From Toxorhynchites rutilus septentrionalis (taxonomy: Eukaryota; Arthropoda; Insecta; Diptera; Culicidae), in NCBI RefSeq assembly GCF_029784135.1, contig NC_073746.1, forward strand, positions 158,027,108 through 158,091,107: a DNA stretch of 64,000 nucleotides, given 5' to 3'. Under the pieces are notes generated by a model. It was not told the DNA's origin. It saw only the letters and a program-made list of their open reading frames with translations, and did not search any database. The position numbers were made by a program, and so were the translations under genes. Each line of letters begins with the position of its first letter. Within the stretch, counting starts at the first letter, position 1. Positions 54,325 to 64,000 of this stretch are shown one piece after another.

Positions 54325-54667
54325 CCCAGTATAGAATCAATGTTAATCAATGTTTGCATATAAGATGATGAAGTTATAACGGATATTTGTGTTTCTTATC
54401 TTATGACTATGATGATGATGGTATGTTATTCGTTTGGGGAACTTTAGTCGTACTTTAAGACTGCATAAGACTGAACATAATCAAATTTCTCTCGAACCAA
54501 ATAAAAGCGTTCCAAGGGGTTCAATGTGGAAAACGGAATGAAGCTAGGGATAGCTCAACCGGAATACTCGTAATTTTTTCTTTTCAACAGATAATTATAA
54601 CGAGATTTTTCTGTGTTATGGCGGATCTCATTGCAGATTTCAGGTTTATACGTTTATACTCCAGGTT

Positions 54668-55080
54668 GGATGTAGGGCCTGAAGTATCGGCTGGAATTAG
54701 GCTTAGGTTTGCTCAGCTGTCTCGAAAACGGTTAACAGACCGTTGTCGGGTATCCGTTGAAGCGGGAATTCCTTTGTAAATTCAAGGCTAATATTGACAT
54801 AGGTATTGGGTTCAATTCCTGATCGGTCAAGGATTTTTTCGGGTTGGAAACTTTCTTGACATGCCTTGGGATAAGTAATGGGCCTGAAGTATCGGCTAGA
54901 ATTAGGCTTGGGTTTGCTCAGCTGCTTGAACTCGGAAACGATAGCATCGTGGCCGAGTATCAGATAAAGCGGGAATTCCCTTGTAAATTCTTGGCTAATA
55001 CTGACATAGGTATTGGGTTCAATTCCCGATCGGTCTAGGGTCTTCACGGGTTGGAAATTCTCTCGACATGCCATGGAATA
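54668..55080 (+). mobile_element. tRNA-related SINE, family C, two tandem copies
   Basis: Two units of about 200 bp start 'ggcctgaagtatcggct' (54677 and 54881). Each holds 'aagcgggaattcc-ttgtaaa', 'ggctaatactgacataggta' and 'gggttcaattcccgatcggt' (B box GTTCAATTC), and ends 'gggttggaaa-t-tctcgacatgcc'. I recall this tail as common in Aedes sequence, which supports the organism call. A tandem arrangement is unusual for SINEs and suggests later duplication. Confidence 0.65.
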
Positions 55081-55344
55081 AATACGATCAGATAATGGCT
55101 TATATTGTTCTTTCGATTAGTAATCTATGTCTGCGAAATAACCAGTCCGTTTTCATTTCAATTTAATTTGCTTACTGGTTTGTTGATGAATAATGTAAAT
55201 ACCGTAATATAATTATTATCAATTAGATAACCCGTTCCGCTCAAACCTTTGTAGGGGAATGAATGAGGTGGGACCATCATCATTTTATATAAAAATTCGT
55301 CATCTTGCCTCCCTCGTCAACTTGCCTCCCTCTCCTCTACTTAT

Positions 55345-55460
55345 TAAAAAACATCACAAATAGCTATTTAACAACATAATTAGATAGGTATAATTATAAA
55401 AAAAACATCACGAATTATAAGTATTTGGCAACATAATTTGAGATTCTTATTGAAAAAAGC
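55345..55460. repeat. short tandem repeat, unit about 55 bp, 2-2.5 copies
   Basis: 'aaaaaacatcac-aat', then 'tattt-gcaacataatt-aga'. The central piece 'caacataattagataggtat' also occurs at 51445-51464, just outside the possible TIR there, so it may mark the target of the putative 51465-55335 element. Confidence 0.5.
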
Positions 55461-55573
55461 ATCACAAGTTTTGCAAAATAAAATTCAAAAAAGGCTTTCT
55501 TATGCACTGCTAGATATCGACTTCGCCTCCTTCCATGTTTTCATCTCCTTTCTTCGTCTTCATCGGCTTCTCA

Positions 55574-55918
55574 TTCATATTCTTCTTCTTCATCTTCGTC
55601 CTCAATCTGAATTTCTTCATCTTTCATCTGAACTTGGTCTTCAATCTGAACATCCACTTCACCGGCATCATGAGAAGCTTGAATCTCTTCCTCGATGTTC
55701 AGTAAGTTCAGGACTTCTCCGCTTACAGCTGGTTTTCTCTTCGTTTGTTCCTTCCTCAATGCTGATATGTATGGGTCAGAGTTGATCAAAAATCGATTTA
55801 TTAGATCGGTATTGGTCCTCAATCGGGATGTCTTTAACGTAAAGCTTTCCCGATACCTTCTATAAAATTTATTTGAAGTTTCGGCTGCTTCCTCGGATAG
55901 TTGCCCTAGAACATTATC
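55574..55918 (-). pseudogene. C-terminal fragment of a transposon-associated protein, acidic tail
   Basis: The minus frame reads 'NVLGQLSEEAAETSNKFYRR', 'LRTNTDLINRFLINSDPYIS' and 'RKPAVSGEVLNLLN', then a strongly acidic end (poly-Glu/Asp with 'QIEDEDEEEEYE'). The block 'LSEEA-E--NK--R--RE----K-SR--TN-DL-N--L--SDPYI' is, from memory, a recurrent C-terminal segment of repeat-encoded proteins in arthropods. I cannot assign the superfamily. Nothing upstream of 55918 continues it, so it is a fragment. The acidic tail is coded by GAA/GAT-rich simple sequence. Confidence 0.4.
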
Positions 55919-55944
55919 AATTCAATTAATTGGCAAATGTGTCA

Positions 55945-56405
55945 AGGCTAGCTAATCGGCTTTTATTTGATATATCGATCATCTGAATCTGTCAAGTAGT
56001 TCAAAAATAATAAATGTTTGAAAAAAGTCAATTTTGGAAAGAAAGTGAAAAATGGACTATCGATTAACTTTGAAAAATCATAACACAAAAACGAAAAAAA
56101 ACGGCTTGTTTCGACATATATTATGGTTTCGACATATATTATGTGAAAAATCCTCAACTTTTCAGAAAAAATATGGGAAAATAGAGCGCCCTTGGTCCTG
56201 AGACTATCATATAATAACTGAGACAATCAATAATAACGAGAACAGAATTAAAATTTTCTGCGGGTGTAGTATTTTTTCAAAAAATACTTTAATTTGATTG
56301 GCTTTCATTTGATATGTCGATCATTTGAATTGGTTTAGTAGTTCTAAAGATATGATTTTTTTTGAAAAAAGTCATTTTTGGAAAAAGGAGGAAAAAGTTG
56401 ATTTT
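55945..56405. repeat. diverged direct repeat pair
   Basis: 55950-56060 and 56295-56405 share 'ggctt-tatttgatat-tcgatcat-tgaat', 'tagttc-aa-atat', 'gaaaaaagtcatttttgga' and 'gaaaaag-t'. The class is unknown. Confidence 0.55.
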
Positions 56406-57288
56406 AAATTTGAAATAGTCACCCTACTGAAAAAATAAAAAAATTCGAGTCTAATGTTTTGCGATAAAGAACAAAACTACCAATTTTCGCGTAAGAACTG
56501 AGAACCACTATATCGGTTTGGCATGGAATGGCTGATTTCGGGTTAATATTGAGACAAAATCCAAAAGGGGGAATTTCGGTCGAAAAACTCAAGTGCTGAG
56601 TGATAAAAGACACTTTGAGGAACACTTTCATTAAAAAAGTTCTGCGGGGAAGTTTTATAAGTCCGTCCGAAGCAAAATTGAACTTCCAAAATAGTACTTA
56701 CTTTGTGTGGAGTTAACACATACTACAACTAACCGAATTTTAAAACTGACAAAAAACGCAAATTCTCCGTTAAAAATGAATTTGAATTTTACTAGAAAAT
56801 TTTGATCAACTACGTTTCTGAATAATGTACATGTTGGTATTTTTTTTATATATTAGACGTTTTAAATCACATCAAACCCACCGTCCCATCCCCATCCGTC
56901 AATTTTTAAAATATTAATCAATACAAAAGTCGAATGCTAACGTTTTCATTTTTTTTTCAACAACAACACGCAATCTGGTTATCTCTATAAAAAATCAACA
57001 AGAAGAAGCCTTAAATAATATTTTATAATGAATTGTTTTATAATTATTTATATTGTTCCATTACTTGAAAAATCCATAGGGTTATTATGCCTTTTTGAGA
57101 AAGAACATTTACATAGTTCTACTCACAGGGGTTTTTCCCTATTCATAAACACGGCTAATTGATGTTTAACGTTGCTGAGCCAGTTGAAAATAAATTAAAT
57201 TAAACAAATATTGTCCTCTGGATTGATAACCATCACTGGGATTCGAGTTGAGGTAAGTTAAAGCAATAAATTAATAGAAATAGTCTTC
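56406..57288. other. unassigned AT-rich sequence
   Basis: No gene or known element. Only short AT-driven frames. Confidence 0.35.
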
Positions 57289-57292
57289 TTAA

Positions 57293-58706
57293 CACTCCTG
57301 CACTCGCGCATTGGTCTGTCAGACCGAGAAATCAATAATTCGTTCATTTCTCAGAAAATATCAACACTACGACTTTGCGATTCTCTCTAGCTTCGTTATT
57401 CGTCGTTCGTCATCGTTTAGCGTATCGCATGTGTTGGTACAAAGGGGACTTGTGCCACTTTTTTAACATTTTCGGTCTGACACACCGACGCGAGTATAGG
57501 AGTAACTTTTTTGAACATGTGCTTTTTTTCGTATTATAGAACATTCTTGAATGAACTGTTAATGGCGTGGAATTTTTATTGAATATAATGCATAAGATCA
57601 TTACCGGACTATTTTTATTTGATTTCAGTCCCTTTTGTAACTGGATGGAACGGATCCATATATTAACTATTCGTCGATATATTCGTCGTTAGATTCATAC
57701 GTTCAAAAGCGAAATATATTTGTTTGACTTTCGTATAGTTATTCGCTAAATATAATGGTCATACATATACACACTTGTGAAAAAAATTCACTTGTGGAAG
57801 AATTGTAAACAATAAACTATAAACTAATCGCTTATGTGGCTTATGGTAAAAAAGTTACAGCTTCGGGGATATTTTTTTATAATAAACAATTTCGACAAGA
57901 AAACAAGAAAAAGAGAAGGGAGTTCCTAGAAATCCTTTCATATAATTCTTAGTTTACCAAGAATACAGAGACAAAGAATATTAGAAAAACGCAAAAAAAT
58001 ATAAATTCCAGAACCTTTATCATCTGGTGATTATCTAGAAGACCGTTATACATTCTTCTCTTCGATAAAATACCCGAAAAACACGCAACAAATGCATGGA
58101 ATGTAAAAAATATGTTTGTTTTGAGCATGCAGTTATGCTATGTTGTGATTCTAACTCCAATGAAACCACAATCGATTAACACGTTTTTATGTTATTTTAA
58201 AGCTCGCCATACTTCCATAAATTATGTTCAGTTGCTTACTTTTAATTAATAACAGAGAAAAATTTGAATTTCGTTATTTGTGTTGGAGTATCAAAAATTA
58301 CTCTTTTTTGAGGAGGCTGAATCATATTATCTATTAAAACATAATAAAGACGAAGAAAACATATTTTTTGAAGTTTTTTCATTCAATAAAACCTCCTTCT
58401 TCAAATAAATGTCAATAAAACCTGAAAAATACACAATGACAACATTACAGAGAATTGGTTACGTCTTCCTTCGGAGCGGAAGTAAAAGAAGTTGGCCCGG
58501 CTCATGAGTTGTTGAGTCTGATAGGTAGGAACAGGTGGAGTCGCCTCCCTGATGTCGGTGATTGGCACTAAAGTGGCGGAAATAGGCCGACGAAAAATAA
58601 GCGAAGATAAAAAAAATAAAAAAACATTACAGAGAAGTTCAATTTTCGGTCTGTGACACCGTGCGCGAGTATACGTGTTATGATTTTACACGCGAGTACA
58701 GGAGGG
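57293..58706. mobile_element. piggyBac-like MITE, TTAA TSD
   Basis: The ends CACTCCTGCACTCGCG (57293) and, on the minus strand, CCCTCCTGTACTCGCGTG (to 58706) are flanked by TTAA at 57289-57292 and 58707-58710, the piggyBac target. 'GGTCTGTCAGACCGA' lies just inside the left end, and 'CGGTCTGTGACACCG' inside the right. A third, inverted copy of the end (57466-57505) lies near the left, so a smaller palindromic unit is embedded. No transposase frame remains in the 1.4 kb, and a retroposed piece is inserted at 58455. Confidence 0.75.
58455..58622 (+). mobile_element. 168-bp retroposed insertion with 14-bp TSD
   Basis: Flanked by the perfect direct repeat AACATTACAGAGAA (58441-58454 and 58623-58636), ending in an A-rich tail ('ataaaaaaaataaaa'). 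The GC-rich body ('cttccttcggagcggaagta', 'ggagtcgcctccctgatgtc') looks like the 3' end of a non-LTR element after 5' truncation. A SINE is possible, but no pol III boxes are seen. It lies inside the piggyBac-like MITE and is therefore younger. Confidence 0.8.
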
Positions 58707-59059
58707 TTAAAAAAATATATGTGCTGTTGGGGTAAGCACCCTTTGAGTGGTGTATGCCCAGCATGGTTTGCGGTTATTTAGGCATATTTTTCACCGATTT
58801 CAGATCCCTCACAGCTACCAAATGGAATCGAATGTCGTTGACGTCGTTGCAAGACGTTGAATGGAAGAAATGGGTTCATGAGACATACTACACGGATTTC
58901 CATATGACGTGCATTTATTGTTCTTAAGATGTTCGTTGAGATTATCATTTATTTTATTCTTATCAACGGGTACAATTATGCCCTAATGACGATCACTTAC
59001 TGAACTAAACTTACATTTTACTTATATATATATGAACGTGAAAAAAAAATTAATCGCTA

Positions 59060-59690
59060 ATAGCAGTGGCTGTAATTGCGGAGGTGTATCGTTTTTTAAG
59101 TAATGCGCGAGACAATCCGAAATCGAAGAAACGACTGTAGCAATTGAACTCACGGCACATGCTCGACAAAGGCTCGTTGTAGCCATAGTTTGTGTTAGAA
59201 AACGGTATTTGAAGGAAACTGTGAGACCTCAGGTTTCATGTTTGCACGTTGAAATTAACCTTCTGCAGAAGCTCTGGACAATCAATATGTGACAATATCA
59301 AATCTGATATGAAGCAGGTTTTGGCAATCCTTCGATGATCATGCAGTGTTTCTATTCCGATAAGTTTGCAGCTATTTTCATAGCTGGGGAGATTATGAGG
59401 ATTACTCCACGGTAGACGGCGCAATGCAAACCTCATGAACTTCCGCTGGACAGCTTCCAAACGTCGGTATTCTACGTAGTAGGTAGTAGGGTGCCCAAAC
59501 AATAGAGCCGTACTCCAATAATGAGCGGACCAGGGCACAGTATAAAGCTTTAATGCAATAAATGTCCCTAAAATGTTTGGTCGAGCGAAATATAAAGCCA
59601 AGTGCTTTAGATGCTTTAGAAATTATGTATGCGCTATGCTCGCGAAACCTAAGCCTTGAGTCCAGATTAACTGAACAGATTAGCTGATAT
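59060..59690 (-). pseudogene. non-LTR retrotransposon RT C-terminus
   Basis: The minus frame 59236-59601 contains 'VEYRRLEAVQRKFMRFALRR', 'LPWSNPHNLPSYENSCKLIG' and 'HIDCPELLQKVNFNVQT'. After one stop the same frame continues 'NLRSHSFLQIPFSNTNYGYN', 'PLSSMCREFN' and 'FDFGLSRALLKKR', a typical C-terminal end. Upstream, another frame gives the region before 'VEYRRL'. This matches the C-terminal part of the RT at 26699-28568 (shared 'LPW.-PHNLP-Y'), so the two are related families. The RT core is missing. Confidence 0.7.
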
Positions 59691-60153
59691 GCATTTATTT
59701 TCTCTCATTTGTTGTTTTAATTAATAGCTCAATAGCTGATGCGAATTAAATGTTGGATTAAAGTTGTTTGATAAGAATCGTTGGATTGATACCTTCATCA
59801 TTGAACGAAAAATAATGGCCATTTGATGGTCCTAACAAGAGTAATAAACTTCAAGCAAAAGGAATTTGATTACTTTTATAGTCATCATAATCACAAAACA
59901 CTGAATAAATTTACCTACAGTGATGAACTCAATCTTTTCCGTGATTTGAGGTCGAATGATAGTGTGAATAAAGGCGTCGTATGATGGAATACTTTCAGCC
60001 ATTTGTAATAGATTGTTACCGTTTCTAGCACTCAACATGCAAACAAAATAGCCACGAAAACTGAAAAATTGACGATTCTTGTTTTTTACGGAATTTGCTA
60101 ACGCAAACGATTTAACACTGGTTTTGACAATCACTTTTTTTCAAATGCTTAGT
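59691..60153. other. unassigned sequence
   Basis: No gene or repeat family recognised. The 100-codon minus frame (59832-60134) has no motif. Confidence 0.3.
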
Positions 60154-60439
60154 ATTATAAACAGGGTTGCCACATTTCAATCTGTAAAACTTTCTGAAAA
60201 AATCTGTATATCTGTATTTTTAGCAAAAAAAAATCTATATAAAAATCTGTCTCGAAAAAATTGAAATAAAGACTTATTTTTATTTTGAATTTATTTTCCT
60301 TTTTTATGGGTTGTCGTATCAATACAACAAAATAAAAAATAAATCGCAAGAAAGTTTTCTCATAATCCTCTCAATTGTATATTGATTGTACATGGTTTTG
60401 TTGCACTTTGGCTTCAAATTATTCGTCAATTTCATCCCT

Positions 60440-61236
60440 GAAGCGCCTCTTTGAGCCGTGAAACTAAGGCCTTTTTGGCCCTAGCTGTCCGCATGGACTC
60501 TCTTATAACCTCCCAGGGTCGTCTATGGTCTTGCCAGGTTACGAAAAGGGAAAACACCACGTTCTTATGTTTCCTAACAAGACGGACTTTTTATTAAAAA
60601 CTCTTCCCTGTCCTATTTCCCTAGCTCCTTACTTTTTACAGGGTACTCACAAGTGTAATGTGTTAGTGTCAGGGCCCGCCGTTGATCCTTCCTTGCTTGC
60701 CCGCGATGGCTCGGCTATCCGGTGGAGATCTAGATCCACTTCGTCGCTGAGTTGTCTTCAGGGGTTCTCTTCCTCGGGATTTCAGCTCTGGTTCTCGGCT
60801 CGATCGATGATCCACCACGTCTCACCAGGAACAAACATCTGATGAATTTCGATTTCGATGAATCTCAGTATGAAACCGCCACACAACTTCGTGTTGATTA
60901 GTGGGACGGCTTACGACTCCCAATTAGTGAAGGGACTTGATCTTGAGGGAAATTTATTCCACGAAAAAACCTTTTGTATTTGGATTCGTTTAGAATACGT
61001 CTGGTCTTTGTGCGGTCGCTCCAGTAAGTCCCGAATCCATCCCACCGGAACTGTCTCGACCCGCCAAAATCTCTTCGTTCGGGTTTCTTTTACCGCCTTC
61101 AGTCGTGCCAACCTGTGCGATGTTTTTAATGTGTCGTGTAATGTTGATTGTTCTGTTTACAAACCTTGATTCGTGTTGTGTATGACTATGTGCCGTCCTT
61201 TTAACCCTATATATAATATCTAGGGTTAAATATATA

Positions 61237-61240
<4 letters not shown>
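60440..61240. other. GC-richer unassigned block inside the hAT-like element
   Basis: No homology recognised. Its GC content is clearly higher than that of the surrounding hAT sequence. It contains 'AACCCTA...TAGGGTT' at 61203-61226 beside the TA array, and AATAAA-type signals on the minus strand. It could be the 3' part of the neighbouring R4-like element, an LTR, or an unrelated insertion. No TSD was found. Confidence 0.3.

Positions 61241-61241
<1 letters not shown>

Positions 61242-61311
<70 letters not shown>
61242..61311. repeat. (TA)n microsatellite, about 35 units
   Basis: A pure TA run that adjoins the coding end of the R4/Dong-like fragment and makes the artificial 'IYIYIY' tail of the open frame. 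Confidence 0.95.
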
Positions 61312-61313
<2 letters not shown>

Positions 61314-62128
61314 CATCGCTTGCTCTGCTTGTTCTGGAGCTTAGTTCTCTCTGCACCTGCTGCTTGATCTCGTCGACTTGCGTTTGGGAGAGCATATTGT
61401 TGCGTACAATCGCTCTACGCCTCGCGTTCATCGCGTTTTGGTCAAGCCTCCCGACGAACTCTGGATACGCTTCCTCGAACATTGCGAGTATTCGAGGGCG
61501 ACCGCTCATGTCCGTCTCCAAAGCAGTGCAGATGTAATAGGCGCGGATCACGAATTCATTCATTTCATGTGTCCACATGATCCGTCGCCTAGTAGTACCC
61601 ACAAGTGTGGACGACTGTCGTCTGACAGTCGCAACACGCCTCGTAGGCGCAGCGTTTCGTTGGTGATGTCGATGGCTGCTGTTTCCGTGTGGCGGTAGCT
61701 CTTCGGGTTGAACCCGGCTGGTGGCCCGCTCTTGCACATCGCCCTCCAGCCGCTGGCCGCTCGCTCTTACGCCCGTTCCAGGACCAGCTCCAGTTCGGGG
61801 ACCCTCCTCGGGCGATCGCATTCTGAGTATTCTTCGTGAACGTAGCTCCATTTTCTGGGTGTATCTCCTTTGCCCGGGAGACAGCGGGTTGGCAAGGCCT
61901 CCATGACCCGGGAGGCCTTCCCCGGGAGAGATATAGCGCTCTGACTCGCTCGCACCCCCTCACTTAGCCACTTTCGACACCCGTTCTCGGAGCCAAGACC
62001 AGGTGTGTGTTTCCAGTTCACGCCCGATCTAAAAATGTCGTCATATGATCTTCGTGGAGGCGTGAGATAGGAACATTTGAGACCAACAGGTAGGCTCCTA
62101 CCCTAGTGTTGATCCCCATTTGAGAACC
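61312..62128 (-). pseudogene. R4/Dong-like non-LTR retrotransposon, 5' UTR and N-terminal ORF only
   Basis: An ATG at 61851 opens about 180 real codons. After a Pro/Arg/Gly-rich leader comes 'RRRIMWTHEMNEFVIRAYYI', 'CTALETDMSGRPRILAMFEE', 'AYPEFVG' and 'LDQNAMNARRRAIVRNNMLS', ending 'EIKQQVQRELSSRT'. This 'W--EMNE-V-R-YY----E' followed by '---RRAIVRNN-LS----E-I' is, from memory, the N-terminal domain of R2/R4/Dong-type non-LTR proteins. The reverse transcriptase and restriction-like endonuclease are absent: the frame runs into the TA array. About 280 bp of 5' leader extend to a second TA array at 62129. R4/Dong elements are known to use simple-repeat targets, which fits, but retention of the 5' rather than the 3' end is odd. 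Confidence 0.6.
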
Positions 62129-62152
62129 ATATATATATATATATATATATAT
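62129..62152. repeat. (TA)n microsatellite, right flank of the R4-like fragment
   Basis: About 12 TA units. With the array at 61242 it brackets the retroelement fragment. Confidence 0.9.
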
Positions 62153-62640
62153 TTTATCTGTCATTTTATTTTTATTAGATTTTTATTTATTGGAATAATA
62201 AAGATATTTTTTTAAATTTTATGCGAAGGACCCTATCTAGCTGTTTTTAAATTTTGCTGTAGTGTTTTCACTTTTTTTTACAATAATTTTAATAAATACC
62301 GTGGGTGTAGCGAATCTCAAACCAACAATGAAAACCCAACAGGTGACTTGTCACAGCCGATATGTAATTCTTCAAATCAAAATAGCGTCTATAATTGTGG
62401 GTGCCAACAAATTTCCGGACTTTGTTTAGTTGGCATTATAAAGCGAAAATATTCGCTCAACACACGCTGATGAATGTTATCGAAAAGTGTATTACAAACG
62501 ACCTATGCAGTGGATACAAAATTTTCTCATCACGTCTTTTGACATCCAACAGCTGGGACCAAGTTATATCTGAGTCACTCAAGTTTTGAACCAGAAGATT
62601 CGTCTCGAGTACCCTGAATTCATTATCCAAGCCTTACAAT
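62153..62640. other. hAT-like interior, no coding sequence recognised
   Basis: It lies between the TA array and the transposase remnant. It may include the decayed 3' part of the transposase gene, but I could not read it in any frame. Confidence 0.35.
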
Positions 62641-63290
62641 TCAGATGATTATTATTACCAGCATCAACGAATTGAGAAAATTTGCGCATCGAATCATTAA
62701 CATTTGGTAGCTTGACAAAAATTTTGACGCCGTGGTTTTGATAACTGGATTGCTGAAATCAAATCGCTTTGAAATCTGTTTCACAAGTTCAATATAGAAG
62801 TCACGACAAATGGATTTAAAGGTCAGCCTCCTAGCTGCATCCAATCCTTTTTCGGCATTTTCCGCATCAAGACCAACGTAAACATCCTCAGGCTTCTTCA
62901 GAACGTCTTCAAAATCTTTCACATCAATATCAGCATCAACGAATCGTTGTACGTAGCTCTCCAAACATAAGTTACCCATCAGCAATAACATTTTTGTCTC
63001 ATTATAAAGTCCGCAAAATTGAGAGCTTTCTGATTGAAAAGTGTTATTGACGTTATTGATGAGTGGTAGAACAAAGTTTATGAACAGCATAATCGGTTTA
63101 GTCATAGTATCATTTAAATGAGTCAATATACGATTGGCGAATTGATTATGGTCATACTTAACATGGAACAAAAAAAAAGTTCAAGCTCTTCAAATCGCTC
63201 AAGATTTTGCTTAACTGCCTCCAACGAAAGACAGCTCGTTGCGTTGCATTCAACATTTTTATGAATCAAGGTATCTATGTATGCGCTTTA
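62641..63290 (-). pseudogene. hAT-like (ZBED-type) transposase, central part
   Basis: A 176-codon frame (62641-63171) contains 'ILTHLNDTMTKPIMLFINFV', 'PLINNVNNTFQSESSQF', 'DIDVKDFEDVLKKPEDVYVG' and 'CRDFYIELVKQISKRFDF'. Upstream, in another frame, 'LSLEAVKQNLERFEELELFF' continues the protein towards its N-terminus (to about 63290). The block order is collinear with 856-1612, which adds the C-terminal end missing here. The BED zinc finger and the first catalytic region are absent. The fragment breaks after 'KTTASKFLSS', where the C-terminal half should start. Confidence 0.65.
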
Positions 63291-63450
63291 ATACATTTAA
63301 TACTTGAAAATGAATTTTTAAACAATCTGTAAATTTTGTATTTTTTGCTGAAAACCTGTAATTCTGTATATACAGATTCTGTATCTTAAATTTGGCGAAA
63401 AATCTGTAAAACACAGAATTTTCTGTATGTGTAGCAACCCTGATTATATA

Positions 63451-63707
63451 TGAGGGGCTCAGAATGCAAGGGGTGTAAGTGACTTGATTGATTTCTCTTC
63501 ATCAACTTTTTATTTAGTTAATAACTCAATTGCAAAAACTTTCCAATTTAAGTTTGCTATAGAATCCGATAGATGAGGTTCCGACCTATTTTCCACATTG
63601 GTAAATACAACTGGGAATGTATTTGCAGCTAAGTTATGACCCAAAGAGAGAGTCGATGTAGAGAAATCGATCAAATCACTTACACCCCTTTTATTCTAAG
63701 CCCCTCG
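63451..63707. mobile_element. 257-bp MITE with long TIRs, TA TSD
   Basis: The ends TGAGGGGCTCAGAATGCAAG and, minus strand, CGAGGGGCTTAGAATAAAAG begin TIRs of about 45 bp ('ggggtgtaagtga-ttgat-gatttctct' shared). TA flanks it at 63449-63450 and 63708-63709. It is immediately adjacent to the hAT-like element, whose TSD it overlaps. It has no coding capacity and most of its length is TIR. Confidence 0.85.
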
Positions 63708-64000
63708 TATTATAGGCTGTATCCAATGTCCTGGAAAAAAGGTAATGAAGATGGTCGAGTTTCGAGCGACATAGCATGCGCTGCCATAAATATTTCGCAA
63801 ATAGTGACGTCAGTCGTTGTGTTTATCTTTGATTGCCCTCTGCATCCATGTAAAAATGCTATTTTCAGGAAGTAATTTATCAATTAAAAACGTACATTTT
63901 TGTAGAGCTCCCGCTGAATATGAGACTAATGTGGTAGCGTGAAGTAAATATTTGTGAAATCATGTCGAAAAAGACGGCTAAAAGTGATATTACCATGTGC
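63708..64000. other. unassigned sequence at window end
   Basis: No element recognised. The 79-codon plus frame (63636-63875) starts inside the MITE and has no motif. Confidence 0.3.

Larger units (their letters stand above)
60162..63442 (-). mobile_element. hAT-like DNA transposon with TIRs and 8-bp TSD, 3.3 kb
   Basis: The ends CAGGGTTGCCACA (60162) and, minus strand, CAGGGTTGCTACACA (to 63442) are inverted, with shared subterminal 'aatctgtaaaac' words. The flanks ATTATAAA (60154-60161) and ATTATATA (63443-63450) are an 8-bp duplication with one mismatch, the hAT hallmark. The transposase remnant at 62641-63290 belongs to it. The centre has been replaced or invaded by an R4/Dong-like fragment between TA arrays and by an unassigned GC-richer block. 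The family is shared with 548-1620. Confidence 0.8.

Noticed and set aside
54703..55074. 123-codon minus-strand ORF with an internal duplication
   Set aside because: It is the shadow of the tandem SINE C copies. The duplication in the protein reflects the DNA repeat.

Overview
This window looks like repeat-rich, AT-rich insect DNA, most likely from a culicine (Aedes-type) mosquito. I see no rRNA, no genuine tRNA, no operon structure and no complete host gene. The mosquito call rests on the transposon set: a DD37E and a DD37D IS630-Tc1-mariner element, tRNA-headed SINEs, Jockey/I/LOA-type non-LTR fragments, and a retroelement 5' region carrying a gag-like ORF1. The genus is inference. No database search was possible, so family names come from motifs, terminal repeats and target-site duplications (TSDs) read directly.

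Layout. 0-5 kb: tRNA-derived SINE, broken hAT-like transposase, terminal-inverted-repeat (TIR) MITE, endonuclease fragment of a non-LTR element, then about 1 kb without repeats. 5-12 kb: pogo-like composite holding a 'GATGGCGGCC' module array and a SINE with a 12-bp TSD; a non-LTR element split by a DD37D element; a decayed mariner. 12-20 kb: Lys-rich histone H1-like fragment, mariner 5' fragment, and a 2.9-kb palindromic element cut by a 749-bp solo LTR with 5-bp TSD. 20-29 kb: T-rich blocks, two very pure (TTTTAGA)n arrays (about 0.45 and 1.87 kb), a broken reverse transcriptase, and a perfect 331-bp direct repeat at 24046 and 28616. 29-42 kb: mostly unassigned sequence with SINEs, TIR elements and a retroelement ORF1. 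42-51 kb: Tigger-like remnant, an endonuclease/RT fragment, and a DD37E element with identical TIRs inside a pogo-like element. 51-64 kb: RT with an open frame, tandem SINEs, a piggyBac-like MITE carrying a retroposed insert, and a 3.3-kb hAT-like element with its TSD, carrying an R4/Dong-like fragment between TA arrays.

The genes do not form a pathway. The window records nested insertions, several of which can be ordered in time by their TSDs: DD37D into the non-LTR RT; DD37E into the pogo-like element; retroposon into the piggyBac-like MITE; SINE into the module repeat; solo LTR into the palindrome. The least explained features are the 331-bp perfect duplication beside the (TTTTAGA)n arrays, and a recurrent 16-bp palindrome (GACGTAGGACTACGTC and variants) that marks the edge of several repeat units.
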